Part shown: positions 1 to 9,295 of the stretch, in pieces
How the letters are laid out: every line of letters begins with the position of its first letter
How positions within the stretch are numbered: the first letter of the stretch is position 1
Source: Aeriscardovia aeriphila
GTDB taxonomy: Bacteria > Actinomycetota > Actinomycetes > Actinomycetales > Bifidobacteriaceae
NCBI RefSeq assembly: GCF_002259595.1
Contig: NZ_MWWU01000002.1
Span: 868,001 to 932,000, forward strand
Direction: 5' to 3'
DNA: 64,000 nt
Translations under genes and position numbers: made by a program
The notes under the pieces: generated by a model
Told to the model about the DNA's origin: nothing
What the model saw: the letters and a program-made list of their open reading frames with translations, nothing else
Databases searched by the model: none

Positions 1-851
1 CCCATCAGGGTTTCGGCAACAGCCTGAGGGTCCTCATGGATCTCCTTGTCCATGAAGCTTGGCCATCCGCCCTTTTCTGCAGCAGAAGCATCCCAGTCCA
101 CGGTGAAATGCTGTGGCTCAACGCTGTTGCCGTCAAAATCGGTAATCTGAATGTCGCCACCTTCAATGCGCACGACTTCATCCTGACCCACCTCGATAGC
201 CTTATTCGTATAAGCCACGAAAGCAGCCACATCAGAGCCCAGGAAGCTTTCGCCATCGCCTTCACCCACGACGAGTGGGGAATCATGACGAGCGCCGACA
301 ACGACCTGAGGTTCACGCACGTCAACAGCGAGGAGGGTGAAAGTACCTTCCAGCATCTTGGCGGTACGGCGCATCGCCTCCATCAGGTTAGCTTTACCCT
401 GCTCTTGCTCGACTTGGTTTGCCACCACACCGAGAAGCTTCGCCGCAACTTCAGTGTCCGTATCAGAAATGAAGTTTATACCTTTTGCTTGCAGGTCAAA
501 CTTGAGCTTGTTGGCGTTTTCGATGATGCCATTGTGGATTACTGCCACACGGTTATCAGCGCTCAGATGAGGGTGGGCGTTCACATCGCTTGGCTCACCG
601 TTGGTCGCCCAGCGCGTGTGACCAATGCCCACAGTTGCTTCTGGCAGTGGGTGACGCTCGAGTTCCTTCTCCAAGTTGGAGAGGCGACCAGCCTTCTTTT
701 CGTAGGCGATATGGTGCATACCAGGAGCGACGAGAGCGACACCTGCAGAGTCATAACCGCGATATTCGAGCCTTCCTAAACCTTGAAGGCAGACTTCCAG
801 CGGTTTGGTTGAAGCGGTCAGTGGACCAGAAAAACCAATAATTCCACACAT
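1..851 (-). CDS. glmS: glutamine-fructose-6-phosphate aminotransferase (isomerizing), N-terminal part
   Basis: This is the N-terminal 283 codons of a gene that runs off the left edge of the window. The product makes glucosamine-6-phosphate from fructose-6-phosphate and glutamine, the first step of amino-sugar supply for peptidoglycan. The protein starts MCGIIGFSG, so Cys2 is the class II glutamine amidotransferase nucleophile. It continues with RLEYRGYDSAGVAL, GIGHTRWATNG and VIHNGIIEN, all hallmark GlmS blocks. The sugar isomerase domains lie outside the window. The ATG at 849-851 is fixed by the need for Cys at position 2. Confidence 0.95.
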   Translation of the reverse strand, partial: MCGIIGFSGPLTASTKPLEVCLQGLGRLEYRGYDSAGVALVAPGMHHIAYEKKAGRLSNLEKELERHPLPEATVGIGHTRWATNGEPSDVNAHPHLSADNRVAVIHNGIIENANKLKFDLQAKGINFISDTDTEVAAKLLGVVANQVEQEQGKANLMEAMRRTAKMLEGTFTLLAVDVREPQVVVGARHDSPLVVGEGDGESFLGSDVAAFVAYTNKAIEVGQDEVVRIEGGDIQITDFDGNSVEPQHFTVDWDASAAEKGGWPSFMDKEIHEDPQAVAETLM

Positions 852-937
852 GGGCTCTAGTCTATCGGTAGGTCATGGCTTTTGCGTGAAGTTCAGCTGA
901 TAATTGAGCTCGTGACGTACTGGCGGCTAGTGCGCGT

Positions 938-982
938 CGCACTCCATCGAACCGCACTCCATCGAACCGCACTCCATCAAGC
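938..982. repeat. three tandem copies of a 15-base unit
   Basis: The unit CGCACTCCATCGAAC is repeated at 938-952 and 953-967, with a third diverged copy at 968-982. It lies between the 5' end of glmS and the 3' end of smpB, in DNA with no gene. It is short enough to vary in copy number by replication slippage. Confidence 0.85.
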
Positions 983-1000
983 TCGCGCCTCGTCCCAGCT

Positions 1001-1495
1001 TTACCTTCTGCCCGACCAGTCTCGCATGTTGCGCAACCTCAAAGCTCTTTGCATGGCACGCTTATCTTCCGCTTCCTTGAGCGCGGCTCGCTTGTCGTAT
1101 TCCTTCTTACCGCGTGCCAGAGCCACTTCCACTTTGACACGCCCGTCTTCGTTGAAATACAGGCTCAGCGGCACCAAAGCCTCACCCTTGGCTTCAACGG
1201 CACGTCCCCACTTGACCATTTGACGCTTGTGGAGCAACAGCTTCCTTTTACGCCTGGGCGCATGGTTGGTCCATGTTCCGTCCAAATACTCGGGAATATT
1301 GGCGTTTTCCAGCCACATTTCCCCGCGCTTGTCGACGGAGACGAAAGCTTGTGCGAGGGAGGCTCGCCCTTCCCTCAGGCTTTTCACCTCGGTGCCGGTC
1401 AGTGCAACGCCAGCTTCCAGCGTCTCTTCGATTTCGTAGTCGTGTCGCGCACGCTTGTTGGTGGCGATAGTCTTTTTATTGTCTTGTTTCTTCAT
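1001..1495 (-). CDS. smpB: SsrA-binding protein SmpB
   Basis: A 164-residue protein that binds tmRNA and delivers it to stalled ribosomes for trans-translation. The start of the domain ([20 protein letters not shown]), the [10 protein letters not shown] block and the basic C-terminal tail ([11 protein letters not shown]) match SmpB, whose usual length is about 155-165 residues. The frame stays open further upstream, but the ATG at 1493-1495 gives the family length and follows AGGGG closely. A copy of the recurrent CTTGAGATTATCAG motif lies 37 bases upstream. No tmRNA gene was seen nearby. Confidence 0.93.
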   Translation of the reverse strand: MKKQDNKKTIATNKRARHDYEIEETLEAGVALTGTEVKSLREGRASLAQAFVSVDKRGEMWLENANIPEYLDGTWTNHAPRRKRKLLLHKRQMVKWGRAVEAKGEALVPLSLYFNEDGRVKVEVALARGKKEYDKRAALKEAEDKRAMQRALRLRNMRDWSGRR

Positions 1496-1531
1496 TTCCC
1501 CTGGTCGATCTTTCCTGAGGAGTTTGTATTT

Positions 1532-1545
1532 CTTGAGATTATCAG
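1532..1545. repeat. copy of the recurrent CTTGAGATTATCAG motif
   Basis: Exact CTTGAGATTATCAG in the gap between smpB and the CHAP hydrolase gene. It is one of many copies in this window. Other intergenic copies are near 3235, 6767, 7678, 7879, 12458, 29533, 29645, 34558, 34580, 35344, 38491, 49880, 53986, 59949, 59971 and 63313. Confidence 0.75.
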
Positions 1546-1582
1546 TTCTCTTACTCGCTGCTGTTGCTATTCTATCGCATGC

Positions 1583-1616
1583 AAAAAGGCTAAGCTTATT
1601 TCCCAAGCTTAGCCTT
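1583..1616 (-). terminator. intrinsic terminator of the CHAP hydrolase gene
   Basis: A perfect 12-base stem, AAGGCTAAGCTT and its complement around a 7-base loop, is followed on the minus strand by a T run. It lies 28 bases beyond the stop codon of the gene ending at 1644. Confidence 0.85.
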
Positions 1617-1643
1617 CTGCGCAAGAGTTGATGACAGCTACTC

Positions 1644-3092
1644 TCAGTGGATGAACCAGTGCCCTGGAGCGTACAGGGTGCGGTTGGAAATCACACCCAG
1701 ACCACGAGCATTGGATTCAGAGATGAGAATCCTATTGCCGTAAACTGCTTCGACGATGGCGACATGCCCATACACAGGATCAGCACCATCCTGGCCTGGA
1801 GCGAACACGATCACTGCACCCACGGATGGAGTTTGGTCAACACGATAACCATGAGCGCGTGCTGAATTCGCCCACTGTGCACCGTCACCAAAGTAGGAGC
1901 CTACTGGCAGACCGAGCTGGTGGCGACGAACATAAGCCCACCACGTGCACTGACCCCATGGATAAGCATTGCCGGAATCACCAGAGCTGAAACCAGGGTT
2001 GCTCGAGCTCGAGCCACCGGAGTGAGACGGAGACGGTGGGTTTGCTGGAGCCCGGTAAGAACCTTGGCTTTGCGACGCCTGCTGGGCAGCTTGTGCTGCA
2101 GCAGCCGCACGCTCTGCCTGGTATTGGTTCTGTGTAGCGTTCAACTGCGACTGGAGAGCAACAGCTTGAGCCGCCTGGCGAGCCGAAGCGGTAGTCAACT
2201 GCGACTGCTGAGCTTCCAGGTCGGCGCGCTCTTGAGTCGACTTTGCCACCAGAGCGTCGAGAGCCTGCTTCTTGCTTTGAGCATCAGCCTGTGCCTGCTG
2301 AGCGCGAGCGTTCTCAGCATCAGCTTCTGCCTTCAACTGAGCAATACGATCGGCGATAGCTTGCAACCTCTCCTCACGGTTTTGCGAGAGGGAAAGGTCC
2401 TCAGCAGAAGAGTTAGCAGCGTTAGCTTCAGCGCGGTCAACAGCGGCCTTCGACTGCATGGAGCTGACGAACTGGTTCGTGGACTTTGCCTGCGTCACCA
2501 CCGCAACAGTGGTCGAAGCTGCGGAACCATGCATGGCCGAGCGGGCAGACTGGGCGAGTGCTGCGCGAGCATCGTCATAGTTCTTACCCGTCTGAGCGAT
2601 CTTGGCTTTGAGGTCAGCCTGATCTTTCTGGGCAGCTTCCATTCTCTGCTTGGCTGCATCGGCGGCAGCTTGAGCTGTTTGAGCAGCTTGGGTTGCCTGG
2701 TCCAAAGCATCCTGTGCGGCAGGGATTTGGTTGTTGTTCAAGTCGTCGAGGGCGACGATCTTGTCGCGTAAAGCAGCGCTTACACCAGCGAGCTGGTTGC
2801 GCAGTTCATTGCTGCGTGCGCGGGCTGCATCTGCTCGAGCGCGGGCAGATTGCAACTGCGAGTAGGTCACTGCATGAGCGTTTGGAACATTGCTCTGCGT
2901 AGCCACCAGCGCAGTGCCCAGCGAAGCCATGGCGACGACGGCAACGAGAGCCGCCTGCAGCTTGCGGCTCACTGCTTGGCGATTAACAAGCACAGTTGCG
3001 TTCTTATAGGAGCGCGAATCGAGAGAATTCCAGCGCACTTCATAAGGGCTGTTATCGCAATTCTGAGGTTCCTGCTGTGAGGTTCGTCTCAT
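1644..3092 (-). CDS. secreted coiled-coil CHAP-domain peptidoglycan hydrolase
   Basis: A 482-residue exported protein. It has a long basic N-region, a hydrophobic segment near residues 46-65 and a likely signal peptidase site after NAHA (about residue 74). Alanine- and glutamine-rich coiled coil spans about 75-325, then a Ser/Pro/Gly linker, then a C-terminal CHAP amidase/peptidase domain with catalytic Cys in [10 protein letters not shown] and His in [10 protein letters not shown]. It lies downstream of ftsE and ftsX in the same direction. This architecture matches PcsB-type hydrolases whose coiled coil is gated by FtsEX, so a role in septal wall splitting is inferred. AAGGA precedes the ATG. 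Confidence 0.85.
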   Translation of the reverse strand: MRRTSQQEPQNCDNSPYEVRWNSLDSRSYKNATVLVNRQAVSRKLQAALVAVVAMASLGTALVATQSNVPNAHAVTYSQLQSARARADAARARSNELRNQLAGVSAALRDKIVALDDLNNNQIPAAQDALDQATQAAQTAQAAADAAKQRMEAAQKDQADLKAKIAQTGKNYDDARAALAQSARSAMHGSAASTTVAVVTQAKSTNQFVSSMQSKAAVDRAEANAANSSAEDLSLSQNREERLQAIADRIAQLKAEADAENARAQQAQADAQSKKQALDALVAKSTQERADLEAQQSQLTTASARQAAQAVALQSQLNATQNQYQAERAAAAAQAAQQASQSQGSYRAPANPPSPSHSGGSSSSNPGFSSGDSGNAYPWGQCTWWAYVRRHQLGLPVGSYFGDGAQWANSARAHGYRVDQTPSVGAVIVFAPGQDGADPVYGHVAIVEAVYGNRILISESNARGLGVISNRTLYAPGHWFIH

Positions 3093-3280
3093 ACTGCGGT
3101 CCTTCTTTCCGTACTTTCCGTGGAATACATTCTTCGGTGTAGCCCATTGTAATGGGCTTTGCTGGGAAAATTTATGCAGTTGGCAGATTTTCCCATGCCT
3201 CTTTTTAATAATGCGTTCAAATTCCTCACCAGCACTGATAATCTGGAAAAACTCTCAGAAACTGGTGAGAAAAAGCTGGC

Positions 3281-4198
3281 TTAAACCTTGAGGTAACGGC
3301 GCAGGGAAATAGCCGAAGCACTTGCTGAGATTGCCACTGCCAAAATAATCAGCACCGGAGAGATCAAGGCCACGTTCCTCAAATCAATGAAGTTCAACCA
3401 CAGTACATTCTGAGCAAGCCAGTCGGTGACGAACACCTTGACCAGCGTCGCTAAAGCAGCACACGCCAACAGCGAGCCCAACAGTGCAGCAAAGCCCGAC
3501 TCAAAGATGAATGGCAGGCGAATCGTCGAGTTGCTGGCACCAACCAGCCTCTCGATTTGGGTTTGCTCACGACGGTTGGCAGCCGAAAGGCGAATCGTCG
3601 TACTGGTCAGCAAGATTGCCACGACGACCATCACCACAGCCAGAACAACGGTGACCACCGTGGCAGAGTCGAGCACAGCGAAGACCGGCTCGAAAATCTG
3701 ACGCTGATCAACAACTTCTTCCACGCCATCGCGACCGGAGAGAACCTGCGCAACTTCCTGGTACTTCGAGGCATCCTTGAGCTTGATGCGCAGGCTATCC
3801 TGCATGTCGCTCGCAGTCAGTGTACGGCCTTGGTACACGCCACCAGGGTACTGCTTGACGAAAGTCTGCTTGAAGAACTGTTCGCGGGAAACGTAGGTAA
3901 CCTTTTGAACGCTCTTTGCCAGCTGGTTGTGAATCGTGGTGATAATCTGGGCGGTTTCCTCTTGAGTAGGAGCCTTACCCGAAGAGCAGGTGGGAGCTGT
4001 CGACGTGCCGTCTGGGCAGAGGTAAACGACGACCTCAACGCGGTCATACCATTGGGCTTGAGCCTTGTTGACTTGCACCTGCAAGAGGGCCGAGGCGCCG
4101 ATGAAGACGAAGGAAATGAAAGTCACCAACGTCACCGAAATGAGCATTGAAAGGTTGCGCTTGATGGAGGTGAAAGTTTCCGAGAGGATGAATCGCAT
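3281..4198 (-). CDS. ftsX: cell-division ABC transporter permease FtsX
   Basis: A 305-residue membrane protein. It has one membrane segment near residues 18-38, an extracellular domain of about 140 residues and three C-terminal membrane segments, the usual FtsX layout. Its ATG overlaps the ftsE stop codon by one base (TAATG), so the two are translationally coupled. In the family FtsX transmits ATP hydrolysis by FtsE across the membrane to a peptidoglycan hydrolase; the CHAP protein next downstream is the obvious partner. The extracellular domain contains two cysteines (LCPDGTSTAPTCSSG). Confidence 0.93.
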   Translation of the reverse strand: MRFILSETFTSIKRNLSMLISVTLVTFISFVFIGASALLQVQVNKAQAQWYDRVEVVVYLCPDGTSTAPTCSSGKAPTQEETAQIITTIHNQLAKSVQKVTYVSREQFFKQTFVKQYPGGVYQGRTLTASDMQDSLRIKLKDASKYQEVAQVLSGRDGVEEVVDQRQIFEPVFAVLDSATVVTVVLAVVMVVVAILLTSTTIRLSAANRREQTQIERLVGASNSTIRLPFIFESGFAALLGSLLACAALATLVKVFVTDWLAQNVLWLNFIDLRNVALISPVLIILAVAISASASAISLRRYLKV

Positions 4199-5484
4199 TA
4201 CTTGTCCTCCTTATCGTCCGAGCCATCGTTCACGCCATCGTCCAAGCCCATTCCCCAGGTCATGGTGTCCTCGGCAGACTGGAACACTTCGCCATAGCGG
4301 CCGGTGTGGCCGGACCTCAAGTTGCGCGCGAGCTCAGTGATGGTGTCGGGAGCTGCAGGTGGGTTGAGTGGCTTAGGAGCATCATCCTGATTAGCTTGCT
4401 GAGAGGCATCCTGAGAAGTTTCCTTTGAAGTTTGCTCAGAGGCCTCCTCAGAAGCTTGTTCAGCGTCATCGGAGTCCTGCTCAGCTGCAACAGAGGTCTG
4501 TTCAGTCTTGGCCTGAGCCAAGGGTTGTTCAACCTGAGCCAGAGGTTGTTCAACCTGAGCTTGAGCTTGTTCGCCGGAGGCTACATCTTGCTCGCCCGTA
4601 GCTGGAGTCTCAGCGCCCGTAGCTGCAGCGTGCACCACGGCCTGCTCCCCTGTCGGGTTAGAGACATGAGAGGCTTGAGAGCCTTGAGCGTTCTGAGAGT
4701 CAGCCTCAGACCAGCTCGGAGACTCACTCTCACCGCGACTCACACCAGCACCTCGGCGCACACCCACGTTGTGGTGGTCCGGGTTGTACAGCGAGGAATC
4801 GTAACGGCCATGCTCCTCATCGCGCACAATCTTGCCCAAATGAACTTCCACCACGCGCTTACGCATGGAGTTCACGATTTCCTCATTGTGCGTAGCCATC
4901 ACAATCGTCGTGTTCGACGTACGGTTGATGGTATCCAAAACCTGCATAATTCCCACCGAAGTGGACGGGTCGAGGTTACCCGTAGGCTCGTCTGCCAGAA
5001 GAATCTGAGGGTGGTTCACATAGGCGCGGGCAATCGCCACACGCTGAGCCTCACCACCGGAAAGCTCGTGAGGAAGACGATCTTCCATTCCTGTTAATCC
5101 GACCATTTCGAGTGCTTGCGGCACCAAAGAGCGGATCACAGAGCGACGAGCGCCAATAACCTGCAAGGCGAAGGCGACGTTTTCCCACACCGTCTTTCCT
5201 GCCAGAAGCTTGTAATCTTGGAAAACAAAGCCCAAGTTACGTCGGTACTTTGGCACCAGGCGGTTCGGAATGCGCCTGAGGTCAGTACCGGCCACATGAA
5301 TTTCACCTTCATTCGCTTCTTGTTCATGCAGCAACAGTTGGAGAAGAGTCGTCTTTCCAGAGCCCGAAGCTCCCACCAGAAAGACGAACTCTCCTCTTTC
5401 GATTGTCAAATTCACATGGCTCAACGCCGGACGCGCACCAGCTTGGTACACTTTCGTGACGTCGTGCAAGGAAATCATCGCCAT
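4198..5484 (-). CDS. ftsE: cell-division ATP-binding protein FtsE with long acidic C-terminal tail
   Basis: A 428-residue ABC ATPase. The first 225 or so residues are a standard FtsE domain: Walker A GASGSGKTT, signature LSGGEAQRVAIARA, Walker B ILLADEPTGNLD and the switch His in MATHNEE. FtsE is normally about 220-230 residues. The remaining 200 are a low-complexity tail rich in Gln, Glu, Ala and Ser with short internal repeats such as QVEQPLAQVEQPLA, ending in WGMGLDDGVNDG. The tail is probably disordered and cytoplasmic. An AAGAGGA-like ribosome site precedes the ATG. It is the first gene of the ftsE-ftsX pair. Confidence 0.93.
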   Translation of the reverse strand: MAMISLHDVTKVYQAGARPALSHVNLTIERGEFVFLVGASGSGKTTLLQLLLHEQEANEGEIHVAGTDLRRIPNRLVPKYRRNLGFVFQDYKLLAGKTVWENVAFALQVIGARRSVIRSLVPQALEMVGLTGMEDRLPHELSGGEAQRVAIARAYVNHPQILLADEPTGNLDPSTSVGIMQVLDTINRTSNTTIVMATHNEEIVNSMRKRVVEVHLGKIVRDEEHGRYDSSLYNPDHHNVGVRRGAGVSRGESESPSWSEADSQNAQGSQASHVSNPTGEQAVVHAAATGAETPATGEQDVASGEQAQAQVEQPLAQVEQPLAQAKTEQTSVAAEQDSDDAEQASEEASEQTSKETSQDASQQANQDDAPKPLNPPAAPDTITELARNLRSGHTGRYGEVFQSAEDTMTWGMGLDDGVNDGSDDKEDK

Positions 5485-5601
5485 TTGCTTCTCATTCCTC
5501 TTGGCTTACTCGTACCAGTGCTAGCACACGTTTCTGGAAACGAGACCGTAAAATCCCATTTCTCAGCTAGTGGCGTGCGAATTGAGTGCGTCGTGAGCAG
5601 T

Positions 5602-6732
5602 TCACTCCTGCTCTTGTGCTTCTTCCTTCATCTTCTCCTGGTGCCTCCAGCGAATACCAGCGTCAATAAAGGCATCAATATCGCCGTCGAACACAGCAGC
5701 AGTGTTCGAGGTTTCATAACCGGTGCGCAAGTCCTTCACCATCTGGTAAGGGTGCAGAACGTAAGAGCGCATCTGGTCACCCCAACTGGCCTTAATATCG
5801 CCAGCAAGCTCCTTGCGCTGCTTGCGCTCCTCTTCACGCTTGAGCACGAGAAGGCGCGACTCCAGAATCTGCATTGCTGCAGCACGGTTCTGAATCTGAG
5901 AGCGTTCATCCTGCATGCTCACCACGATGCCGGTGGGCAAGTGGGTAATGCGCACTGCAGAATACGTCGTGTTCACACCCTGACCACCAGGGCCAGATGC
6001 CTGGAAGGTGTCGACACGAATATCCTTATCCGGAATCTCAATATGGTCGGTAGCTGCAACCAGAGGGATCACCTCAACAGCTGCGAATGAGGTTTGACGG
6101 CGACCCTGATTATCAAACGGGCTGATGCGCACCAAACGATGCGTTCCGCCTTCCACCGACAGCTTTCCGTAAGCATACGGCTCGTTGACTTGGAAGGTGC
6201 ACGACTTAATGCCGCCCTCTTCGGAGTAGGAAGTGTCGAGGACCTTCGTCTTCACACCGTGGCGCTCAGCCCAGCGCAGGTACATGCGCTCGAGCATTTG
6301 CGCGAAATCAGTAGCGTCCACACCGCCGGCACCCGAGCGAATCGTCACCACAGCTTGGCGCTCATCGTACTCGCCATCCAGCAGAGTGTTAATCTCCATT
6401 TCAGCGAGATCTTTGCGAATTTGCGCCAAGTCGTCGCTGGCTTGCTTCACCGAATCCGGGTCGTCCAAATCGTGGCCAAGCTGGTCGAGGGTTTCCACAT
6501 CGTCGAGGCGCTGGGCCATTTCGGTGACGCGGCGCAGTTGAGCTTGTGCGGCAGAAAGCTGAGAGGTCACCTCTTGCGCATGGTCCTGATCGTTCCACAG
6601 GTCAGGCGCTGCAGCCTGCTGGGAGAGCTCAGCTACGCGAGCCTTAAGCTTTTCTGGGTTCAGCGCGTCAGAAATTGTTTGGAAAGTTTGGCGTGCTGCT
6701 GCCAGTTCGGTGGCGAAATCGAATTCTGCCAC
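5602..6732 (-). CDS. prfB: peptide chain release factor 2
   Basis: A 376-residue class I release factor that ends translation at UGA and UAA. It carries the SPF tripeptide ([11 protein letters not shown]) that reads these stop codons in RF2 and the GGQ motif (SGPGGQGVN) that triggers peptidyl-tRNA hydrolysis. The reading frame is continuous: the in-frame UGA and programmed +1 frameshift found early in many bacterial prfB genes are absent, so expression is not autoregulated that way here. It lies upstream of ftsE on the same strand with a 117-base gap. Confidence 0.95.
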   Translation of the reverse strand: MAEFDFATELAAARQTFQTISDALNPEKLKARVAELSQQAAAPDLWNDQDHAQEVTSQLSAAQAQLRRVTEMAQRLDDVETLDQLGHDLDDPDSVKQASDDLAQIRKDLAEMEINTLLDGEYDERQAVVTIRSGAGGVDATDFAQMLERMYLRWAERHGVKTKVLDTSYSEEGGIKSCTFQVNEPYAYGKLSVEGGTHRLVRISPFDNQGRRQTSFAAVEVIPLVAATDHIEIPDKDIRVDTFQASGPGGQGVNTTYSAVRITHLPTGIVVSMQDERSQIQNRAAAMQILESRLLVLKREEERKQRKELAGDIKASWGDQMRSYVLHPYQMVKDLRTGYETSNTAAVFDGDIDAFIDAGIRWRHQEKMKEEAQEQE

Positions 6733-6837
6733 GTCTCATCCTTTCGCTGGTGTCACTTCACAATTCCTCAAGATTGTCAGTAACGTCTATTCTTCGTCTC
6801 TATACTTCTCAACTTCTCACAGCGCAGGCAAGCGCAA

Positions 6838-7614
6838 TCAGTCGCGTGCGGTGAGAATAATCGGCTCGCCCTCCGTGATGGCGATGGTGTGCTCGCTATG
6901 CGCACCGTTGGAACCGTCCATCGAACGGATCGTCCAACCGTCGCTCTCATCCTGGTAGATTTCATCCGTACCCTTCATCAGCCATGGCTCAATAGCAATC
7001 ACCAAGCCTGGGCGCAGGCGGAAACCACGGCCTTCACGTCCGTTGTTAGCAACGAATGGGTCACCATGCATCACATGGCCCACACCGTGGCCGCCAAACT
7101 CCATATTCACCAGATATCCGTAGGAGTGCGCAACCTCACCAATGGCGTGAGAAATATCGCCAATGTGATTGCCCGAATGCGCTTGAGCAATACCAGCCTG
7201 GAGAGCTTCTTCCGTCGCCTTGATCAAGCGCAAGTCCTCCGGGTCAGCATCCTTACCCACCACGAAGCTGATAGCAGAGTCACCTACCCAGCCATCAACG
7301 CTCAACGCCAAGTCAAGGCTGAGCAAATCGCCGTCCTTGAGCTTGTAATCGTAAGGTTTTCCGTGCAAAACAGCGTCGTTGACGGAGGTGCAAATATAGT
7401 GGCCAAACGGGCCGGTTCCGAAGTCAGGAGCATAGTTGACGTAGGGGCTGGCCGCATTTTCGCGGCTTTCCACCTGCTGATGCACATATTCATCAATGTC
7501 GAGCAGGTTGGTTCCCGGCTTCACTGTTTCACGCAAATGCTTGAGGATCTGGCCAACGAGCTTTCCTGCTGGTCGCATTTCCTTCACTTCTTTAGCGCTC
7601 TTAATCTCGATCAT
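6838..7614 (-). CDS. map: type I methionine aminopeptidase
   Basis: A 258-residue M24-family metallopeptidase that removes the initiator methionine from nascent proteins. Metal-binding residues are visible in LLSLDLALSVDGWVGDSA (two Asp), GHGVGHVMHG (His) and the C-terminal AIEPW and AHSEHTIAIT blocks (two Glu). The ATG at 7612-7614 (MIEIKSAKEVKEM) is preceded by AAAGGA at good spacing, whereas the ATG five codons upstream has no ribosome site. Confidence 0.95.
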   Translation of the reverse strand: MIEIKSAKEVKEMRPAGKLVGQILKHLRETVKPGTNLLDIDEYVHQQVESRENAASPYVNYAPDFGTGPFGHYICTSVNDAVLHGKPYDYKLKDGDLLSLDLALSVDGWVGDSAISFVVGKDADPEDLRLIKATEEALQAGIAQAHSGNHIGDISHAIGEVAHSYGYLVNMEFGGHGVGHVMHGDPFVANNGREGRGFRLRPGLVIAIEPWLMKGTDEIYQDESDGWTIRSMDGSNGAHSEHTIAITEGEPIILTARD

Positions 7615-7693
7615 GGCAGTCCTTTCCACATGCTATTGAACCAGCTCAAGCAGACACCCAGCCCAATTTCAGCTCGCTAAGATTATCAGAAAC

Positions 7694-7722
7694 GAAAAAA
7701 GGCACAGCGCGAACGCTGTGCC
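7694..7722 (-). terminator. intrinsic terminator after tRNA-Ser
   Basis: The stem GGCACAGCG/CGCTGTGCC is followed on the minus strand by TTTTTT. It lies about 25 bases beyond the 3' end of the tRNA gene. Confidence 0.88.
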
Positions 7723-7745
7723 TTCGCTAGCAAAGCTAGCTTCTG

Positions 7746-7828
7746 CGGGCAGGGCGGGATTCGAACCCGCGGACCCGAAAGTCAGCAGTTTTCAAGACTG
7801 TCTCCTTCGACCGCTCGGACACCTGCCC
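7746..7828 (-). tRNA. tRNA-Ser (anticodon UGA)
   Basis: Read on the minus strand, the acceptor stem GGGCAGG pairs with CCTGCCC. The anticodon loop reads CTTGAAA (anticodon TGA, decoding UCA), a long variable arm typical of class II tRNAs follows, and the T-loop is GGTTCGAATCC. CCA is not encoded. It lies just downstream of serS, the enzyme that charges it. The exact ends are estimated from the acceptor stem. Confidence 0.95.
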
Positions 7829-7878
7829 AAGTGCTTAAGCACCGTTAACAGTATACAAGCACGCACGATTAACACGCA

Positions 7879-7892
7879 GTGATAATCTCAAG
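7879..7892. repeat. copy of the recurrent motif, reverse orientation
   Basis: GTGATAATCTCAAG between tRNA-Ser and serS. With its flanks it forms CGCAGTGATAATCTCAAGC, identical over 19 bases to the copy at 29641. Another copy of the core (AAGATTATCAG) lies at 7680 on the other side of the tRNA. Confidence 0.8.
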
Positions 7893-7923
7893 CCATACTG
7901 TAGGCGCCTAAGCAAGCGCAAAC

Positions 7924-9216
7924 TCAGGCAGTGAGCTTACGAGTAGAAGGCTTGATAACCTCCTGGCCACCCATGTAGGGGCGCATAGCCTCAGGAATGA
8001 CGATGGAGCCATCAGCCTGCTGGTGATTCTCCAAAATAGCAACCAGCCAGCGAGTCGTAGCCAAAGTGCCATTCAAAGTTGCGCACGAAGCAGTGCCACC
8101 GTCCTCAGTACGGTAACGAATGTTCAAACGGCGAGCCTGGTACTCCGCGCAATTCGACGTCGACGTGAGCTCACGGTAACGGCCCTGAGTAGGAACCCAA
8201 GCCTCGTTATCGAACTTGCGAGCGGCAGAAGCACCCAAATCGCCAGCAGCGGTATCGATGGTGCGGAATGGAACTTCCATCTTATTGAGCATGTCCCATT
8301 CCATGTGCAGCAGCTGCTGATGCATGTCGCGAGCCTCTTCAGGCTTGCAGTAGACGAACATCTCCACCTTGTTGAACTGGTGAACGCGGATGATGCCGTG
8401 GGTATCCTTACCAGCAGCACCAGCCTCGCGACGGTAGCAGGAAGACCAGCCGCAGTACTTGATCGGGCCGTCAGCCAGGTTGAGAATCTCGTTCTCATGC
8501 ATACCAGCCAAAGCAACCTCAGAGGTGCCCACCAGGTACTGGTCATCAGGCTCGCGCAGGCGATAAATCTCGTCCGCATGAGCGTTGAGGAAGCCAGTGC
8601 CACCCATCACTTCGGGGCGAACCAGAGTTGGGGTGATGACGTTTTGGAAACCATGTTCGCGAGCAAGGTCGAATGCCATGGTGAGCATCGCGATCTCCAT
8701 GCGAGCAACATCATTCTTCAAGAAGTAGAAGCGAGAGCCGCCAACCTTAGCACCACGCTGAACGTCAATGCCATCAACAAGCTCGCCCAGCTCCAAGTGA
8801 TCCTTTGGCTCGAAGCCTTCAGCCTTGAAGTCACGAATAGTGCCCGTCTTCTGCACAACGATGTAGTCGTCCTCGCCGCCTTCAGGAGCTTCTGGCTCAA
8901 CAATATTCGAGAGCTTCCAAGCTGCAGCATGATAATCTTCATAAGCCTTGTCAGAATCGGCCTTGAGCTTCTCTACCTCGTCCGAGAAAGCCTTCACCTC
9001 GGCGAGAACCTCGGCCTTCTTCTCTTTCGGGGCAGCGGCAACCTTCTTGCCCATGCTCTTCTGCTGAGCGCGAGCATCCTCAAACTTCTTCAAGGACTCA
9101 CGGCGCAAAGTATCGAGAGCCAACACCTCATCGACGAGCTCAACAGACTCGCCGCGCTTACGCTGAGATTCGCGGACAACATCCGGATTCTCACGAATAA
9201 AGTTAATGTCAAGCAT
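7924..9216 (-). CDS. serS: seryl-tRNA synthetase
   Basis: A 430-residue class II aminoacyl-tRNA synthetase that charges tRNA-Ser. The start MLDINFIRENPD is the family start, followed by the N-terminal coiled-coil arm (about residues 30-105) that grips the long variable arm of tRNA-Ser. Motif 2 (CGWSSCYRREAGAAGKDTHG) and motif 3 near the C-terminus (NGTLATTRWLVAILENHQ) are present. The frame is open upstream of 9216 but the conserved N-terminus fixes this ATG. Confidence 0.96.
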   Translation of the reverse strand: MLDINFIRENPDVVRESQRKRGESVELVDEVLALDTLRRESLKKFEDARAQQKSMGKKVAAAPKEKKAEVLAEVKAFSDEVEKLKADSDKAYEDYHAAAWKLSNIVEPEAPEGGEDDYIVVQKTGTIRDFKAEGFEPKDHLELGELVDGIDVQRGAKVGGSRFYFLKNDVARMEIAMLTMAFDLAREHGFQNVITPTLVRPEVMGGTGFLNAHADEIYRLREPDDQYLVGTSEVALAGMHENEILNLADGPIKYCGWSSCYRREAGAAGKDTHGIIRVHQFNKVEMFVYCKPEEARDMHQQLLHMEWDMLNKMEVPFRTIDTAAGDLGASAARKFDNEAWVPTQGRYRELTSTSNCAEYQARRLNIRYRTEDGGTASCATLNGTLATTRWLVAILENHQQADGSIVIPEAMRPYMGGQEVIKPSTRKLTA

Positions 9217-9295
9217 GGCTCTAGAGTAACGCTCAAAGCTGACAGGACAACACGTCGAGATGTGTAAATTCACGCCTTTCGCCATACTTGTTTAT

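Noticed and set aside
36-779. 247-residue plus-strand ORF at the left edge
   Set aside because: Antisense shadow of glmS, whose minus-strand frame has clear family motifs.
5602-6732. Programmed frameshift in prfB
   Set aside because: The frame is continuous from the ATG to the stop; no early in-frame UGA is present.
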